Source: Tychonema sp. LEGE 06208
GTDB lineage: Bacteria; Cyanobacteriota; Cyanobacteriia; Cyanobacteriales; Microcoleaceae
NCBI RefSeq assembly: GCF_015207505.1
Contig: NZ_JADEWT010000013.1
Coordinates: 20,017 to 84,016 of the forward strand
Direction: 5' to 3'
Length of the DNA: 64,000 nucleotides
Shown here: positions 42,928 through 52,611 of the stretch, piece by piece
Numbering within the stretch: the stretch's first letter is position 1
Layout: the number at the start of each line of letters is the position of its first letter
Notes under the pieces: model-generated
Seen by the model: only the letters and a program-made list of their open reading frames with translations
Told to the model about the DNA's origin: nothing
Database searches by the model: none
Made by a program: the position numbers and the translations under genes

Positions 42928-43102
42928 TGAACATACGAAACTTTATTGATAAATTATATATTGTAGTGTAAGATACTTTTTTTTGCAGGCGATCGAAGTT
43001 TAGTATTTTTAATTGTAGCAGCAAAAAAATATCACGTAAAAAATCAGTATTTTTACGGTTAAAATATTTATGAATTAGTCCTAATATATAACCAAGTAGT
43101 TG

Positions 43103-43741
43103 ATGAGTCACTTTAAGAAAGCAAAGCTGATTGATGTGATGAAGCATTTGGGCTTATTTTTATTGGCTTTAATCCTTTCGGGTGTAATGGCACTGAGCCA
43201 TAGGTCCGCAGGAGCGACAACGCCCTCTGATAGTAGTATTAAGCTTGAAACTCTAGTCCCGGAAAGAGTATTGACAATTCCCCAAAATGAACCTAGTAAT
43301 TATACTCCTATACAATTTGGAGTTCGTATTACTAACAATACCCTAACAGCCTTTCGCGTTTCTTTGGATTCTTTGACACCTGAATTTATGGCGGTGGATG
43401 GTGAAAATTTTTATGCAGGTAAAATTCAAGTTAGTCTGGTATTTCGGACTGAATCAGATTTTCCATTAGTTAGAGCGGGAGAAAGCCTTAACCTTTTCTG
43501 GGAGGGGAAATTTTATTGGGGCGCTCAAAATATTTACCTTCAAATACCTGACAAATATAGTAATCTCTGGTTTTTTAGAGGATTCAAACCGGGTATTTCT
43601 AAGGTTCGGTTTACCTACACCAATGCTGAGGCCCAGAGATGGTATCGGGATCGTGAAAAGGCAGAACGCAAGCAATTGATGGGAGTGTTGACAGGTAATT
43701 TATCTAGTCCGTGGACACAGTTTAGCTTTGTACTACCCTAA
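43103..43741 (+). CDS. Secreted protein, shorter paralogue
   Basis: A 212-residue paralogue of the protein at 39920. The N-terminal 40 residues (FKKAKLIDVMKHLGLFLLAL, MALSHRSAGATTPSD) are nearly the same, including the signal peptide. Only one copy of the IKLETLVPERVLTIPQNEPS module is present instead of two. The C-terminal half (FKPGISKVRFTYTNAEAQRW) has diverged strongly from the other paralogue. It has no membrane anchor after the signal peptide. It lies 80 bp upstream of the intact PEP-CTERM gene, the same order as in the other unit. Confidence 0.8.
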   Translation: MSHFKKAKLIDVMKHLGLFLLALILSGVMALSHRSAGATTPSDSSIKLETLVPERVLTIPQNEPSNYTPIQFGVRITNNTLTAFRVSLDSLTPEFMAVDGENFYAGKIQVSLVFRTESDFPLVRAGESLNLFWEGKFYWGAQNIYLQIPDKYSNLWFFRGFKPGISKVRFTYTNAEAQRWYRDREKAERKQLMGVLTGNLSSPWTQFSFVLP

Positions 43742-43821
43742 CCTATTTTGCTTAATAATTGCCGCAATCGCATCACAAATAAAATTTTTCTTTTTTTTTA
43801 ATATGTGGAGGATTTATAAAA

Positions 43822-45513
43822 ATGCAATTTCTACTTCTACCTAAAGTTTGGTTCGCATCAATGGTTCCGATAGCTCTAATTACAGAGCCTGTATTTGCAT
43901 TCCAGCTTAGAGGTACAACAGCAAGTTCTTCTCAGGAAACCTATGTGACAATTCCCGACACTGGCGACAGCGGTAAAATTACTGTTACAACAAAAGATAT
44001 CAAAGAAATAAAACGAGGTGGAAGCGATGCACTTCTGGATTTGTTAAGACCTTATCAGCAGCAAGGTTGGAAATTTAAACAAGGTGGTAACTTAGGAGGG
44101 GCTTTTAATGTGATTTCTTACTATCCCTGCGCTCCTATAACTCAGTGTGGTAAGGAAATGTCTATTTTTCCTGAACTTGGTATTCCTCCTAGTGGAAAAC
44201 AAATGGGCCTTGGAGCTAGTATTTGGATAGATTATGAAGCCGACCCGAATGATGAACCAAAATTTGGTCAAACTTATTGGATTCAAAGGGTAAATGTTAA
44301 TACGGGCGGACAGCCTGTATCTGCTTATGGGATGACAGCTACGTCTTTTAATCTAATCGATAATCTATCCTCTAATACTCCTTTCTATCTAGCGGCTGAT
44401 TATCTGGGTAGGTTTAATCCTCAAACAAATCTACCATCATACTCTTTTCTAGACGTGCCTTACGTTTTAGGGACAAATTCCAACCCAAGTTATATCTATA
44501 ATCATGACTGGAATTTTGAACTTTATCTAGCTTATCTCAGACCAAACCAAGAAGTCACAATTTACAACGGAATCTCATGGGGATGGACAAACACATTCAC
44601 TCGTCCTAAAACCACTAAAAAGTTCTCCGACAGCCTCGCCTCCGGTTTGGAAGTAGACCGTTTTAACCTCTCTGACCTTACTCCTGGTTCCAAATATAGA
44701 GCCTGGACAAACAACGACCTCCCCTCCAACCGCTGCAACCCCAACACATTCTTAAGCACTGACAATGACTCAGGTTTTCAGCTAGGATTTGACGACGACA
44801 GTAGCCCTGTAGGAAATGGCTTTGCCTCCGCACTAACTGGTACTGTGGGCAGTAGTGGGAATATCAACCTCGATGTCCGTGCTGCTGGTGGAGGTGCTCG
44901 CGGTCAAGACACAGGCAATTACGAGCTGTTTGTTGATGTTTACGACCCACAAGAATCGCCAGATTTTAGCGTAGCAACTAGCGGCGGCGGCGGCTTCGGA
45001 AAAGAAAAGCGCGGCCTGACACAGCAAAACCCCATCCTGCCCAATTCTCTCCAAAATGGCTGGCAAGTCTTCAACAAAGTTCCCGGCTGCCGCTGGTTTG
45101 ACCCTCCCACTACTTACGGCTTTGAATTCCAATCTCTGGAAGACACTTTATTTACTGAAATTCTTGATTTCCCTGTGGGCGATGACCAGGAATTTACTGT
45201 TGCAGTGGGAGACTCGATTCTCGGTAATTTCAGTCCGGGAGATAAATTAGACTTTATTTCTTTGTTGGGTTATCCAGTAGATAATTTTAGAATCACTGGG
45301 ATTGATTCATTATTTGGCCCGACAGCAGAAACAGCATTTCCAATTCAATTAGCTTTTAAGGAACGGGAAGGAAGTTTCAAGATGCGGCAAATTCCCAAGC
45401 CCATTGATGCGGAAGCTGTACCGGAACCGGGGAGTATTTTGGCGGCTAAGGGAATGCTGTTATGGTTCGCTGGGATGCGCTATATTTTGCGGAAAAAGCG
45501 ACAGGCTGGTTAA
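43822..45513 (+). CDS. PEP-CTERM sorting domain protein, copy B
   Basis: A 563-residue exported protein. The signal peptide is MQFLLLPKVWFASMVPIALI to PVFAF. Residues about 30-250 form a beta-rich domain unlike known enzymes. Residues about 255-380 (FSDSLASGLEVDRFNLSDLT, NYELFVDVYDP) resemble a bacterial pre-peptidase C-terminal (PPC) domain. The C-terminus is a PEP-CTERM signal: VPEPGS at about 534-539, a hydrophobic stretch and RKKRQAG. It is the intact paralogue of the frameshifted copy A and a candidate substrate of cyanoexosortase A. The 3' half is almost identical to copy A while the 5' half is not, suggesting gene conversion. Confidence 0.88.
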   Translation: MQFLLLPKVWFASMVPIALITEPVFAFQLRGTTASSSQETYVTIPDTGDSGKITVTTKDIKEIKRGGSDALLDLLRPYQQQGWKFKQGGNLGGAFNVISYYPCAPITQCGKEMSIFPELGIPPSGKQMGLGASIWIDYEADPNDEPKFGQTYWIQRVNVNTGGQPVSAYGMTATSFNLIDNLSSNTPFYLAADYLGRFNPQTNLPSYSFLDVPYVLGTNSNPSYIYNHDWNFELYLAYLRPNQEVTIYNGISWGWTNTFTRPKTTKKFSDSLASGLEVDRFNLSDLTPGSKYRAWTNNDLPSNRCNPNTFLSTDNDSGFQLGFDDDSSPVGNGFASALTGTVGSSGNINLDVRAAGGGARGQDTGNYELFVDVYDPQESPDFSVATSGGGGFGKEKRGLTQQNPILPNSLQNGWQVFNKVPGCRWFDPPTTYGFEFQSLEDTLFTEILDFPVGDDQEFTVAVGDSILGNFSPGDKLDFISLLGYPVDNFRITGIDSLFGPTAETAFPIQLAFKEREGSFKMRQIPKPIDAEAVPEPGSILAAKGMLLWFAGMRYILRKKRQAG

Positions 45514-45514
45514 A

Positions 45515-45559
45515 CAGTTGGCAGTTGGCAGTTGGCAGTTGACAGTTGACAGTTGACAG
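45515..45559 (+). repeat. Heptanucleotide array CAGTTGG/CAGTTGA
   Basis: Six CAGTTGG or CAGTTGA units directly after the PEP-CTERM copy B stop codon. A 26-bp direct repeat follows (AACAGTGACATAACTATCTT at 45571 and AACAGTGACACAACTATCTT at 45640), the second copy leading straight into the next ATG. Confidence 0.88.
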
Positions 45560-45663
45560 CGAGGTTTTTAAACAGTGACATAACTATCTTTCCGATCGAA
45601 ATGATGAAACATAGATTCTGCGATCGCGATGCTAGCCCGAACAGTGACACAACTATCTTTCCG

Positions 45664-46979
45664 ATGAAAAATCTTTACACTCTGCTATATGCTTTCAGCC
45701 TCATTCTCATCAACCCCTGGGGAGGCAGCCGCGGCGAAATTTGGACGCAACCTAAAGTTTTTGTTGTCCTGCTGATTGTGCTTTCAAATTTATCATTCTT
45801 ATGGGAAGAAAGGAAACTTTTAACTTTTTCCCGGCAGTGGAAAGTCTGCCTGATTTTGTGGGGAGTTTTTTTGACGGTGGGAGCGATTTCTACCCTAAAC
45901 AGTCCTTTCCCGGAGCGTTCTTTTTGGGGACAAAACCAAATGGGAGACGGCTGGCTGTACTGGCTGTTAATTTCTATTTTTAGCCTCACCAATAGGCTGC
46001 TGTTAAAACTGCATCCAGAATTGTTTTGCTGTCAAATACGGGGTTTGCTGATAGGAGGTGCGGTTGTAGCTGTTAGCGTTTTTCCGCAAGTTTTCAACTG
46101 GCAAATTGATTATACAGCAACGAACGGTCAGTCGATCGCACATGATGTTTTGGCGAGCAGGATTTTTCGGGGACAGCAGCCGTTAGCGCAGCCCTCGAAG
46201 AGGATCGCACTTTTCTCGCACCGCGGCCACGCAGCTATAGTATTGACTCTGACAGCCGTTATTTGTGCGGTAGCTTGGAAGTGGAAATTAATTAGCGATC
46301 GCACTTCCACTCTCGCTTTATTTCTCATTCTCCCCGCTTTGCTCTTTACCAACACTCGCACAGCCATTTTATCTTTAATTATATCACTATCTTACTTGTT
46401 GGGACGGCAATATTACAAACAATTAATTCCAGCTATTGCGATCGGCTTAGTGGCAATTAGTGTGATGACTTTTACGCTAACCTCTGGACTGGAATCGGGT
46501 ATCTGTTGCACAAGTAATGTCCAGCCGATCGCCTTTGTGGGAACTTGCTGTGCGCGGGATTCAAAAACGGCCTCTCTTTGGCTGGGGTTTTAACGGATTT
46601 GGCATCGCATATCCTTTCGTCGCCAATCCCAATAAGGTTCCTGAAATTGTGAACTTAGGTCAGTTTTCTTATGATTATATGGCCCCAAACGGACGGGTTC
46701 GCACTGAAAAAATACCGAGTTATAAAGCTCACAATTGGATTTTAGATACTGCTATTTCTACAGGCATTCTGGGTGCGATCGCTAGTTTTGCTTTGTGGGG
46801 ATATTGCTTGCACGCTCGCGATCGTGTCGCTAAATACCGATTTATCAGCAGTGGCGATCGGCTATTTAACTTTCATTCTGCCTTGGTTTGAGTGCGCTCA
46901 ATACGCGCAGGTGCTTTGGTTAGCGCTAGATGGCTCCGAATCGAGTTTTCCTAGTCCAAAACTCTCAATCCTGCAATAA
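45664..46979 (+). pseudogene. O-antigen ligase/polymerase family gene, two frameshifts
   Basis: The first frame (to 46593) encodes a polytopic membrane protein with about nine segments and the Wzy_C landmark SHRGHAAIVL. Around 46520 the coding moves to the next frame (LWELAVRGIQKRPLFGWGFN, the conserved loop, then AHNWILDTAISTGILGA). Near 46812 it moves again (TDLSAVAIGYLTFILPWFECAQYAQVLWLAL) to a stop at 46979. Each shift equals one extra base. The family joins or polymerises surface glycans. A GCAGCCGTTAGCGCAGCC-type insertion near 46175 also interrupts an otherwise conserved stretch. It is probably non-functional. Confidence 0.83.
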
Positions 46980-47257
46980 TAGTCGGCTTTTCTCTTGCAC
47001 CCACCGCTAACAAATGATATTATTATAAGTCTGCCTGCAATTAAAACCTCAGCCAAAAATTAAAAATTGTACCCGTAACAAAAACTCTTAAAAAAATTAG
47101 ATTGCCAAAAAAGTCATGCTCGATACTCCACATCTAGGGCTGACCCCCAAGTCCCACTCCTATCGGTAGCGTTTTGATACTTGTATCTGGCTGAGCCGGA
47201 AAACTCAGTACAAATTTTTGCCTCGTAATTTTTAGCTCAAAGGATTAACATATAAGG
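46980..47257. other. Upstream region of ldpA, nothing seen
   Basis: AT-rich non-coding DNA with no repeat array or palindrome that I can support. It must contain the promoter of ldpA if the upstream pseudogene is not transcribed through. Confidence 0.4.
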
Positions 47258-48403
47258 GTGACAGAACATTATCATCCACTAAACTCATTAAAAAGCGGCC
47301 GCTGGTTCAAGTTGATCTGTGGGGCGAGCTTTCAACACCTGCCGGCGGTTCGGAATCTCACCTTGGCTTACACCTTAGCAGGCGCTGACTGTATCGATGT
47401 CGCGGCAGATCCCGCCGCCGTCGCAGCAGCGAAAGAAGCCCTACAAGTTGCCAGCGAATTACAGGCAAAAACCCCCAACCGCAGGTTTGGGGGCAAAGGG
47501 TTGCCCTGGCTGATGGTGAGTTTAAACGATGGGGAAGACCCGCATTTTCGCAAGGCCCAATTCAACCCAGCCGATTGTCCGACGGACTGCTGGCGGCCTT
47601 GCGAAAAAATATGTCCGGCCTCGGCAATAGTTTTTCAGGAAGCTGTTGAGGGTTTTTCCGGGGTGATAGACCAGCAATGCTATGGCTGCGGTCGCTGTTT
47701 GCCAATTTGTCCGAGCCAATTAATCTACACTCGTTCTTACGTGTCTGCTCCCGCTGCGATCGCACCTTTAATCTTGCAATCCGGTGCGGATGCCCTAGAA
47801 ATCCACACGCAAATAGGCAGAGAAGTAGATTTTGCGCGACTTTGGTCGAGCATAGCTCCGTGGGTCGATCGACTCAAATTAATAGCAATTAGTTGCCCCG
47901 ATGGAGACGGTTTGATTGACTATTTGCGGACACTATATCAAATAATTTCCCCCCTTCCTTGTCCCCTAATTTGGCAAACCGACGGTAGGCCAATGAGCGG
48001 AGATATCGGAACAGGAACTACTAGAGCCGCAGTAAAACTCGGTCAAAAAGTTTTGGCTGCCCAGTTGCCGGGATTCGTGCAACTTGCAGGAGGCACTAAC
48101 GATCGCACTGTCAGCAAACTCAGAGCCTCTGGACTGCTTTTGGATGGCGGAAAAAAATTGTCATCTCCCCCCATCCAATACATTGCAGGTGTAGCTTACG
48201 GCAGCTATGCCAGGGTTTTGCTGTCGCCAATTTTAGAACAATTAGACACAATGCAGAGCGATCGAGCGTTGGCAGTTCCAGCAGCCAAGCCAGCAGCCGA
48301 AGTTCCAACACATCGGTTGAATCAACTCGAAGCCGTCCCAGAACTTCTCTCGGAGGCCGTGAGTTTAGCTCGTTCTCTAGTTTCCCAGATCAAAAGTCAT
48401 TAG
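47258..48403 (+). CDS. ldpA: Light-dependent period protein LdpA
   Basis: A 381-residue iron-sulfur protein of the circadian input pathway in cyanobacteria, which adjusts clock period to redox and light. Cysteine-rich segments CPTDCWRPCEKICP and CYGCGRCLPICP (about residues 108-152) provide ligands for two 4Fe-4S clusters. The N-terminal SLKSGRWFKLICGASFQHLP and the domain after the clusters (SGADALEIHTQIGREVDF) match LdpA. The start is GTG at 47258. A single-copy core gene, it lies between a surface-glycan pseudogene and ycf45. Confidence 0.92.
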   Translation: MTEHYHPLNSLKSGRWFKLICGASFQHLPAVRNLTLAYTLAGADCIDVAADPAAVAAAKEALQVASELQAKTPNRRFGGKGLPWLMVSLNDGEDPHFRKAQFNPADCPTDCWRPCEKICPASAIVFQEAVEGFSGVIDQQCYGCGRCLPICPSQLIYTRSYVSAPAAIAPLILQSGADALEIHTQIGREVDFARLWSSIAPWVDRLKLIAISCPDGDGLIDYLRTLYQIISPLPCPLIWQTDGRPMSGDIGTGTTRAAVKLGQKVLAAQLPGFVQLAGGTNDRTVSKLRASGLLLDGGKKLSSPPIQYIAGVAYGSYARVLLSPILEQLDTMQSDRALAVPAAKPAAEVPTHRLNQLEAVPELLSEAVSLARSLVSQIKSH

Positions 48404-48646
48404 TCATTGGTCATTGGTCATTAGTCATCAGTCATCTTGCCCGCTCGCGAAGTCGAAGCGTGGTCATTAGTTAATCAAAAACAACTGACAGCTAACAACT
48501 GTATATCACCATCGCATTTGCGACCTCAGAAACCCGGTTTCTTAGTATATTTCTCGTTCATCCACGCAAAACTCGTAGAAACCCAGTTTCTAACTGCCCG
48601 TGCGTAATCCGCGAACTGATGACTAATGACTAATGACTAATGACTA
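48404..48646. repeat. Repeat-filled spacer: TCATTGG heptamers, AGAAACC element, TAATGAC array
   Basis: TCATTGG/TCATTAG heptamers lie at 48402-48436. An AGAAACCCGGTTTCT...AGAAACCCAGTTTCT element occupies 48529-48595. Five TAATGAC units at 48613-48652 overlap the start of the next gene. No separate promoter can be distinguished. Confidence 0.85.
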
Positions 48647-50467
48647 ATGACTAAAAAGTTGAAAACGTCACCGAACACACCGAGGCGAATGCAGATTACA
48701 GACGACCTCAACAGACTATTAGAAATCGTGCCAGACGAGATCCGGCAGCCCCTAGAGCAGCACCCGCAGCGCAACAATCTCATTGAGGTTGTAATGGACT
48801 TGGGCCGCCGACCAGAAGCTCGTTTTCCATCCTCGGCCGAACATCTTTCCCAAACACCGATTTCCAAAGCAGACCTCAACTATTGCATCGATCGAGTCGG
48901 CAGCTTCGGCGGCGACAATCGAGCCGGTATCGAGCAAACCCTGCACCGAATTAGCGCCCTTCGCAACCGCAGCGGCGAGATTATCGGCTTGACATTGAGG
49001 GTGGGCCGCGCTGTGTTCGGGACGATCGGCATTATCCGCGATTTAGTGGAAACCGGTCAGTCAATTTTGATGCTAGGCCGCCCCGGAGTCGGCAAAACCA
49101 CAGCCCTGCGCGAAATCGCCCGCGTGCTCGCCGACGACTTGGAAAAACGAGTGGTAATCATCGACACCTCCAACGAAATCGCCGGAGATGGAGACATCCC
49201 GCACCCGGCGATCGGCAGAGCTCGCAGAATGCAAGTTTCCCGTCCCGAACTCCAGCACCAAGTCATGATCGAAGCAGTGGAAAACCATATGCCGCAAGTG
49301 ATCGTGATTGACGAAATCGGCACGGAATTAGAAGCTTTGGCCGCTCGGACGATCGCCGAAAGGGGCGTGCAATTGGTCGGTACCGCCCACGGGAACCGGA
49401 TCGAAAACTTGATGAAAAACCCGACTCTGGCAGACTTAATTGGCGGAATCCAAGCGGTGACGCTAGGAGATGACGAAGCAAGGCGGCGCGGTTCTCAAAA
49501 GACAGTTTTGGAACGCAAATCACCGCCTACTTTTGAAATTGCGATCGAAATGCTCGAACGCCAGCGCTGGGTAATCCACGAGCGAGTTTCAGATTCGATC
49601 GACAGCCTGCTGCGGGGACGCGAACCGAACCAGCAAATCAGAAGCGTCAGCGACAGTGGAGAAGTAATTATCGAGCGCGAGTCAGCATCTCCCCCCGCCC
49701 GCTTTCCAGGGATCTCAGCTTCTAGCCCAGGCCCCGCTGCGGTATCAGCAATCCGACCTGTCACACCGATTTCTGGGTGGCGCAGTGCCGGCAAAATGGT
49801 GCCGATGCCCCCTCAAGGCGAGAAATTCGCAGCAGCTAACAGCGCGCCGGTGGCTCCTGAGACTCGGTATTTCGAGCAACTCCTCGAAGAATCCCTGTCC
49901 GTGGAACCAGTACCGCAGCAGCGGGGACGTTATTCCCAGAACGTCGGCCCTAACGGCGAAGATTTGCCCCTCCACGTTTATCCTTACGGCATAGCTCGCC
50001 ACCAGCTAGAACAGGTGATTTCGACCCTGAACTTGCCGGTGCAGTTGACGAAGGATATTGAAAGTGCTGACGTGGTTTTGGCTTTGCGATCGAACGTGCG
50101 GAACCAGTCCAAATTAAGGCACTTGGCCAAAACTCGCCAAGTTCCCCTGCACACAATCAAGGCTGGCACTATTCCCCACGTAGCGAGAGCTTTGCGGCGC
50201 TTGTTGGACATGGACGACCCCGGCACCCCGGAAGTGGCAGACCTCGCCTTATTCGCCCGCAGCGGTACTTCTGACGAGCTCGAAGCTCTCGAAGAAACCC
50301 GCTTGGCTGTGGAGCAAATTGTCATTCCCAAGGGACAGCCGGTGGAACTCTTACCGCGTTCTCCCAACGTCCGCAAAATGCAGCACGAACTTGTGGAACA
50401 CTATCACCTAAAATCTCACAGTTTTGGGGAAGAACCTAACCGCCGCCTGCGGATTTTTCCAGCTTAA
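48647..50467 (+). CDS. ycf45: Ycf45-type AAA ATPase with R3H domain
   Basis: A 606-residue ATPase corresponding to plastid/cyanobacterial Ycf45, related to SpoIIIAA. Walker [10 protein letters not shown] is at 144-152, Walker B is in QVIVIDEIG, and the sensor-like VGTAHGN follows. After a Pro/Ser-rich linker (about 330-400) comes a second domain and a C-terminal R3H motif ([27 protein letters not shown]) expected to bind single-stranded nucleic acid. The start codon ATG ACT AAA is supplied by the last unit of a TAATGAC heptamer array, as with the CCB gene at 14394. Confidence 0.92.
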   Translation: MTKKLKTSPNTPRRMQITDDLNRLLEIVPDEIRQPLEQHPQRNNLIEVVMDLGRRPEARFPSSAEHLSQTPISKADLNYCIDRVGSFGGDNRAGIEQTLHRISALRNRSGEIIGLTLRVGRAVFGTIGIIRDLVETGQSILMLGRPGVGKTTALREIARVLADDLEKRVVIIDTSNEIAGDGDIPHPAIGRARRMQVSRPELQHQVMIEAVENHMPQVIVIDEIGTELEALAARTIAERGVQLVGTAHGNRIENLMKNPTLADLIGGIQAVTLGDDEARRRGSQKTVLERKSPPTFEIAIEMLERQRWVIHERVSDSIDSLLRGREPNQQIRSVSDSGEVIIERESASPPARFPGISASSPGPAAVSAIRPVTPISGWRSAGKMVPMPPQGEKFAAANSAPVAPETRYFEQLLEESLSVEPVPQQRGRYSQNVGPNGEDLPLHVYPYGIARHQLEQVISTLNLPVQLTKDIESADVVLALRSNVRNQSKLRHLAKTRQVPLHTIKAGTIPHVARALRRLLDMDDPGTPEVADLALFARSGTSDELEALEETRLAVEQIVIPKGQPVELLPRSPNVRKMQHELVEHYHLKSHSFGEEPNRRLRIFPA

Positions 50468-50831
50468 ACAGTCGGGATTTGGAACCGGCATTGTGTAGGG
50501 TGCGCGGGCCGCACCTTACGGTTTGAAGGCAGCAGGTAGAAGGAAAACGGCCGAATTTTTTTCGTGCTGCTGTCTGTTTTCTACCTGCTCTTTTCGATCT
50601 CGCAATCTGCTAAATTAACGATGGTTTTTGTGGGTGAGTTCACCGCCCCAACGCGAATCTTGCGGTCGATCGACCTGACACGATCTTATTTCCGTTCGGA
50701 TTGTGGCGGTGAGTGCGATCGGCTCAAATCCCAATTCGCAACTCCCCATTCCCAATTCCCAATCCCTCCGCTTCGCTCCGCCCAATTCCCCATCATCACA
50801 GATTCTACCTAAACAAATTTACCGAGTTGAT
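50468..50831. other. Intergenic region with palindrome and CCCAATCCCTCCGCTTCGC unit
   Basis: GTAGGGTGCG at 50495 and CGCACCTTAC-like sequence ending at 50519 form a palindrome just after ycf45. CCCAATTCCCAATCCCTCCG and CTTCGCTCCGCCC at about 50748-50785 belong to a dispersed repeat. Frames that start here and run into cheR translate repeat DNA. No gene is supported. Confidence 0.7.
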
Positions 50832-52484
50832 ATGAACGATGCACAAATTCAGCTATTTATTCAATTAATTGCGGCTCGCACCGGTTTACAAATTCGCCCG
50901 CAAGATCGATCGGCTTTGACTCAAAAACTTTTGACTCGGATGAAAGCTGTAAAAATAGCCTTACCCGATAATTATTATCAAATGTTAGCTGCTCCGAGTC
51001 TGGAAAGTCAAAACGAATGGGACAAACTCGCCCTGCTGCTGACAACAAACGAAAGTTATTTCATGCGGGACAAAGGACAATTTTCGCTCCTAGAAAAAGT
51101 CATTTTCCCGGAATTGATCGATCGCCAATTAAAACTACACGATCAATTGGGGATTAAGCCAACCCTGCGAATCTGGAGTGCAGGCTGTTCTACCGGTGAA
51201 GAACCTTATTCTTTAGTTTTTATTTTAAAAAAGCTAATTTCCGATTTGGAAAAATGGAATATTTTAGTTTTAGGTACTGATATCAATCAAGAAGTAATAG
51301 AAAAAGCGCAGCGGGGAATTTACAGCCCTTGGTCGTTTCGCTTAGTCGATCCAAATTTGCAAGCGCGCTATTTCGATAGGCAAAAAACCGAGTGGGTAAT
51401 AGATAGAACATTGCGCCAATTTGTGAGCTTTAGCAATCTCAATTTAGTGACAGATAATTTTCCTAATATTTACACAGATATTAATAACATGGATTTGATA
51501 CTATGCAGAAATGTTTTTGTTTATTTTGAAGATAAATATATTTCCCAGGTATTGAAAAAATTTGCCAAGACGCTGAGACCTGGAGGATATTTAATGACCG
51601 GTCACGCGGAAGTTTACAATCACGTAATGAAGGAGTTTCAACCAAAAATTTTCCCGGAGTCGGTTGTTTATCAAGCCAAGAATGTTCTAGGGGATGAACC
51701 AGGTAAAATAGAGTCTTTGATTGCACCAGCATCCCAGGTAAAATCAGCCTCTGGGGAATCGGGAAAGGGAGCGGAAGTTGGTAGCGACAGCCGTCAGTTG
51801 CCGTTAGCGAAAACGGTGCTAGCTAGTTTTGCTAACGGCAATTTTACAGATATCGGGTCGCTGTTAACAGCAGATACTCCGTTGGAAAAAATCCTGCAAA
51901 GTCGCTATGTCGAGGGACATTGTGCGGGCAAGGATGGGTCATTATTAAATGATAACTTAATCACAAAAACGCCGCCAGAAACTTATTTAATGCTAATCAA
52001 AGAAGCTAAACAATGCTTTAAAAATAAAGATTATACTGAAGCAATTGAGCGGGCAGAAAAGGCGTTATCTCTACAATATCAGACCTTTGATGCTGATTAT
52101 TTGTTGGCGCAAATTTATGCAAATTTAGGTAATTATTCTCAGGCGATCGAACACTGCAAGCAAGCTAGCAAAGTAGATTCTATGTCAGTATTTCCTTATT
52201 GTTTACAAGCGCAGATTGCTGAAGAACAGGGAGATTTGGAAACCGCTAAAATTATTTTGAGAAAAATCATTTATCTTTGCCCATCTTTTGTTTCAGCTTA
52301 TCTCGAACTCGGAAATATATACATTCAAGAAGGTAAGCTAAATATAGCTATTAAAATGTACAACTCATCCTGCGAAATTCTCAAAAAACTACCGCCGAAT
52401 ACTCCGATAGAGCAGCAGGGAAAAATGACAGCGAGTCAAGTATTGATGGATGTTCAAAAAAAAATGGTAAAATTGTACAGCTAA
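50832..52484 (+). CDS. cheR: CheR methyltransferase with C-terminal TPR repeats
   Basis: A 550-residue protein. Residues 1-270 are a CheR chemoreceptor glutamate methyltransferase. TTNESYFMRD (71-80) is the family TNxTxFFRD, AGCSTGEEPYS (117-127) is the SAM-binding motif, and DLILCRNVFVYF is the conserved late motif. A linker (about 290-400) leads to three or four TPR repeats (YTEAIERAEKALSLQYQTFD, NYSQAIEHCKQASK). CheR-TPR fusions such as WspC and FrzF belong to non-flagellar chemosensory systems. The start at MNDAQIQLF is preferred; upstream codons are repeat DNA. First gene of the cluster. Confidence 0.94.
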   Translation: MNDAQIQLFIQLIAARTGLQIRPQDRSALTQKLLTRMKAVKIALPDNYYQMLAAPSLESQNEWDKLALLLTTNESYFMRDKGQFSLLEKVIFPELIDRQLKLHDQLGIKPTLRIWSAGCSTGEEPYSLVFILKKLISDLEKWNILVLGTDINQEVIEKAQRGIYSPWSFRLVDPNLQARYFDRQKTEWVIDRTLRQFVSFSNLNLVTDNFPNIYTDINNMDLILCRNVFVYFEDKYISQVLKKFAKTLRPGGYLMTGHAEVYNHVMKEFQPKIFPESVVYQAKNVLGDEPGKIESLIAPASQVKSASGESGKGAEVGSDSRQLPLAKTVLASFANGNFTDIGSLLTADTPLEKILQSRYVEGHCAGKDGSLLNDNLITKTPPETYLMLIKEAKQCFKNKDYTEAIERAEKALSLQYQTFDADYLLAQIYANLGNYSQAIEHCKQASKVDSMSVFPYCLQAQIAEEQGDLETAKIILRKIIYLCPSFVSAYLELGNIYIQEGKLNIAIKMYNSSCEILKKLPPNTPIEQQGKMTASQVLMDVQKKMVKLYS

Positions 52485-52611
52485 CAAAACTGACGCGCCG
52501 GGAGAATTTACAAACTAATTTTTTTTGTAAGTACCTCGCTACCCAACCTAATACGATCGCATAAACCATGTGTTTTTCCCAAGTCCCAGTCAATAAAGTG
52601 TCACAATCAAT

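Noticed and set aside
50703..50831. N-terminal extensions of cheR, cheB (59142), mscS (29888) and patatin (30718) suggested by open frames.
   Set aside because: The extra codons translate dispersed repeats; family alignments by eye begin at the later ATG.
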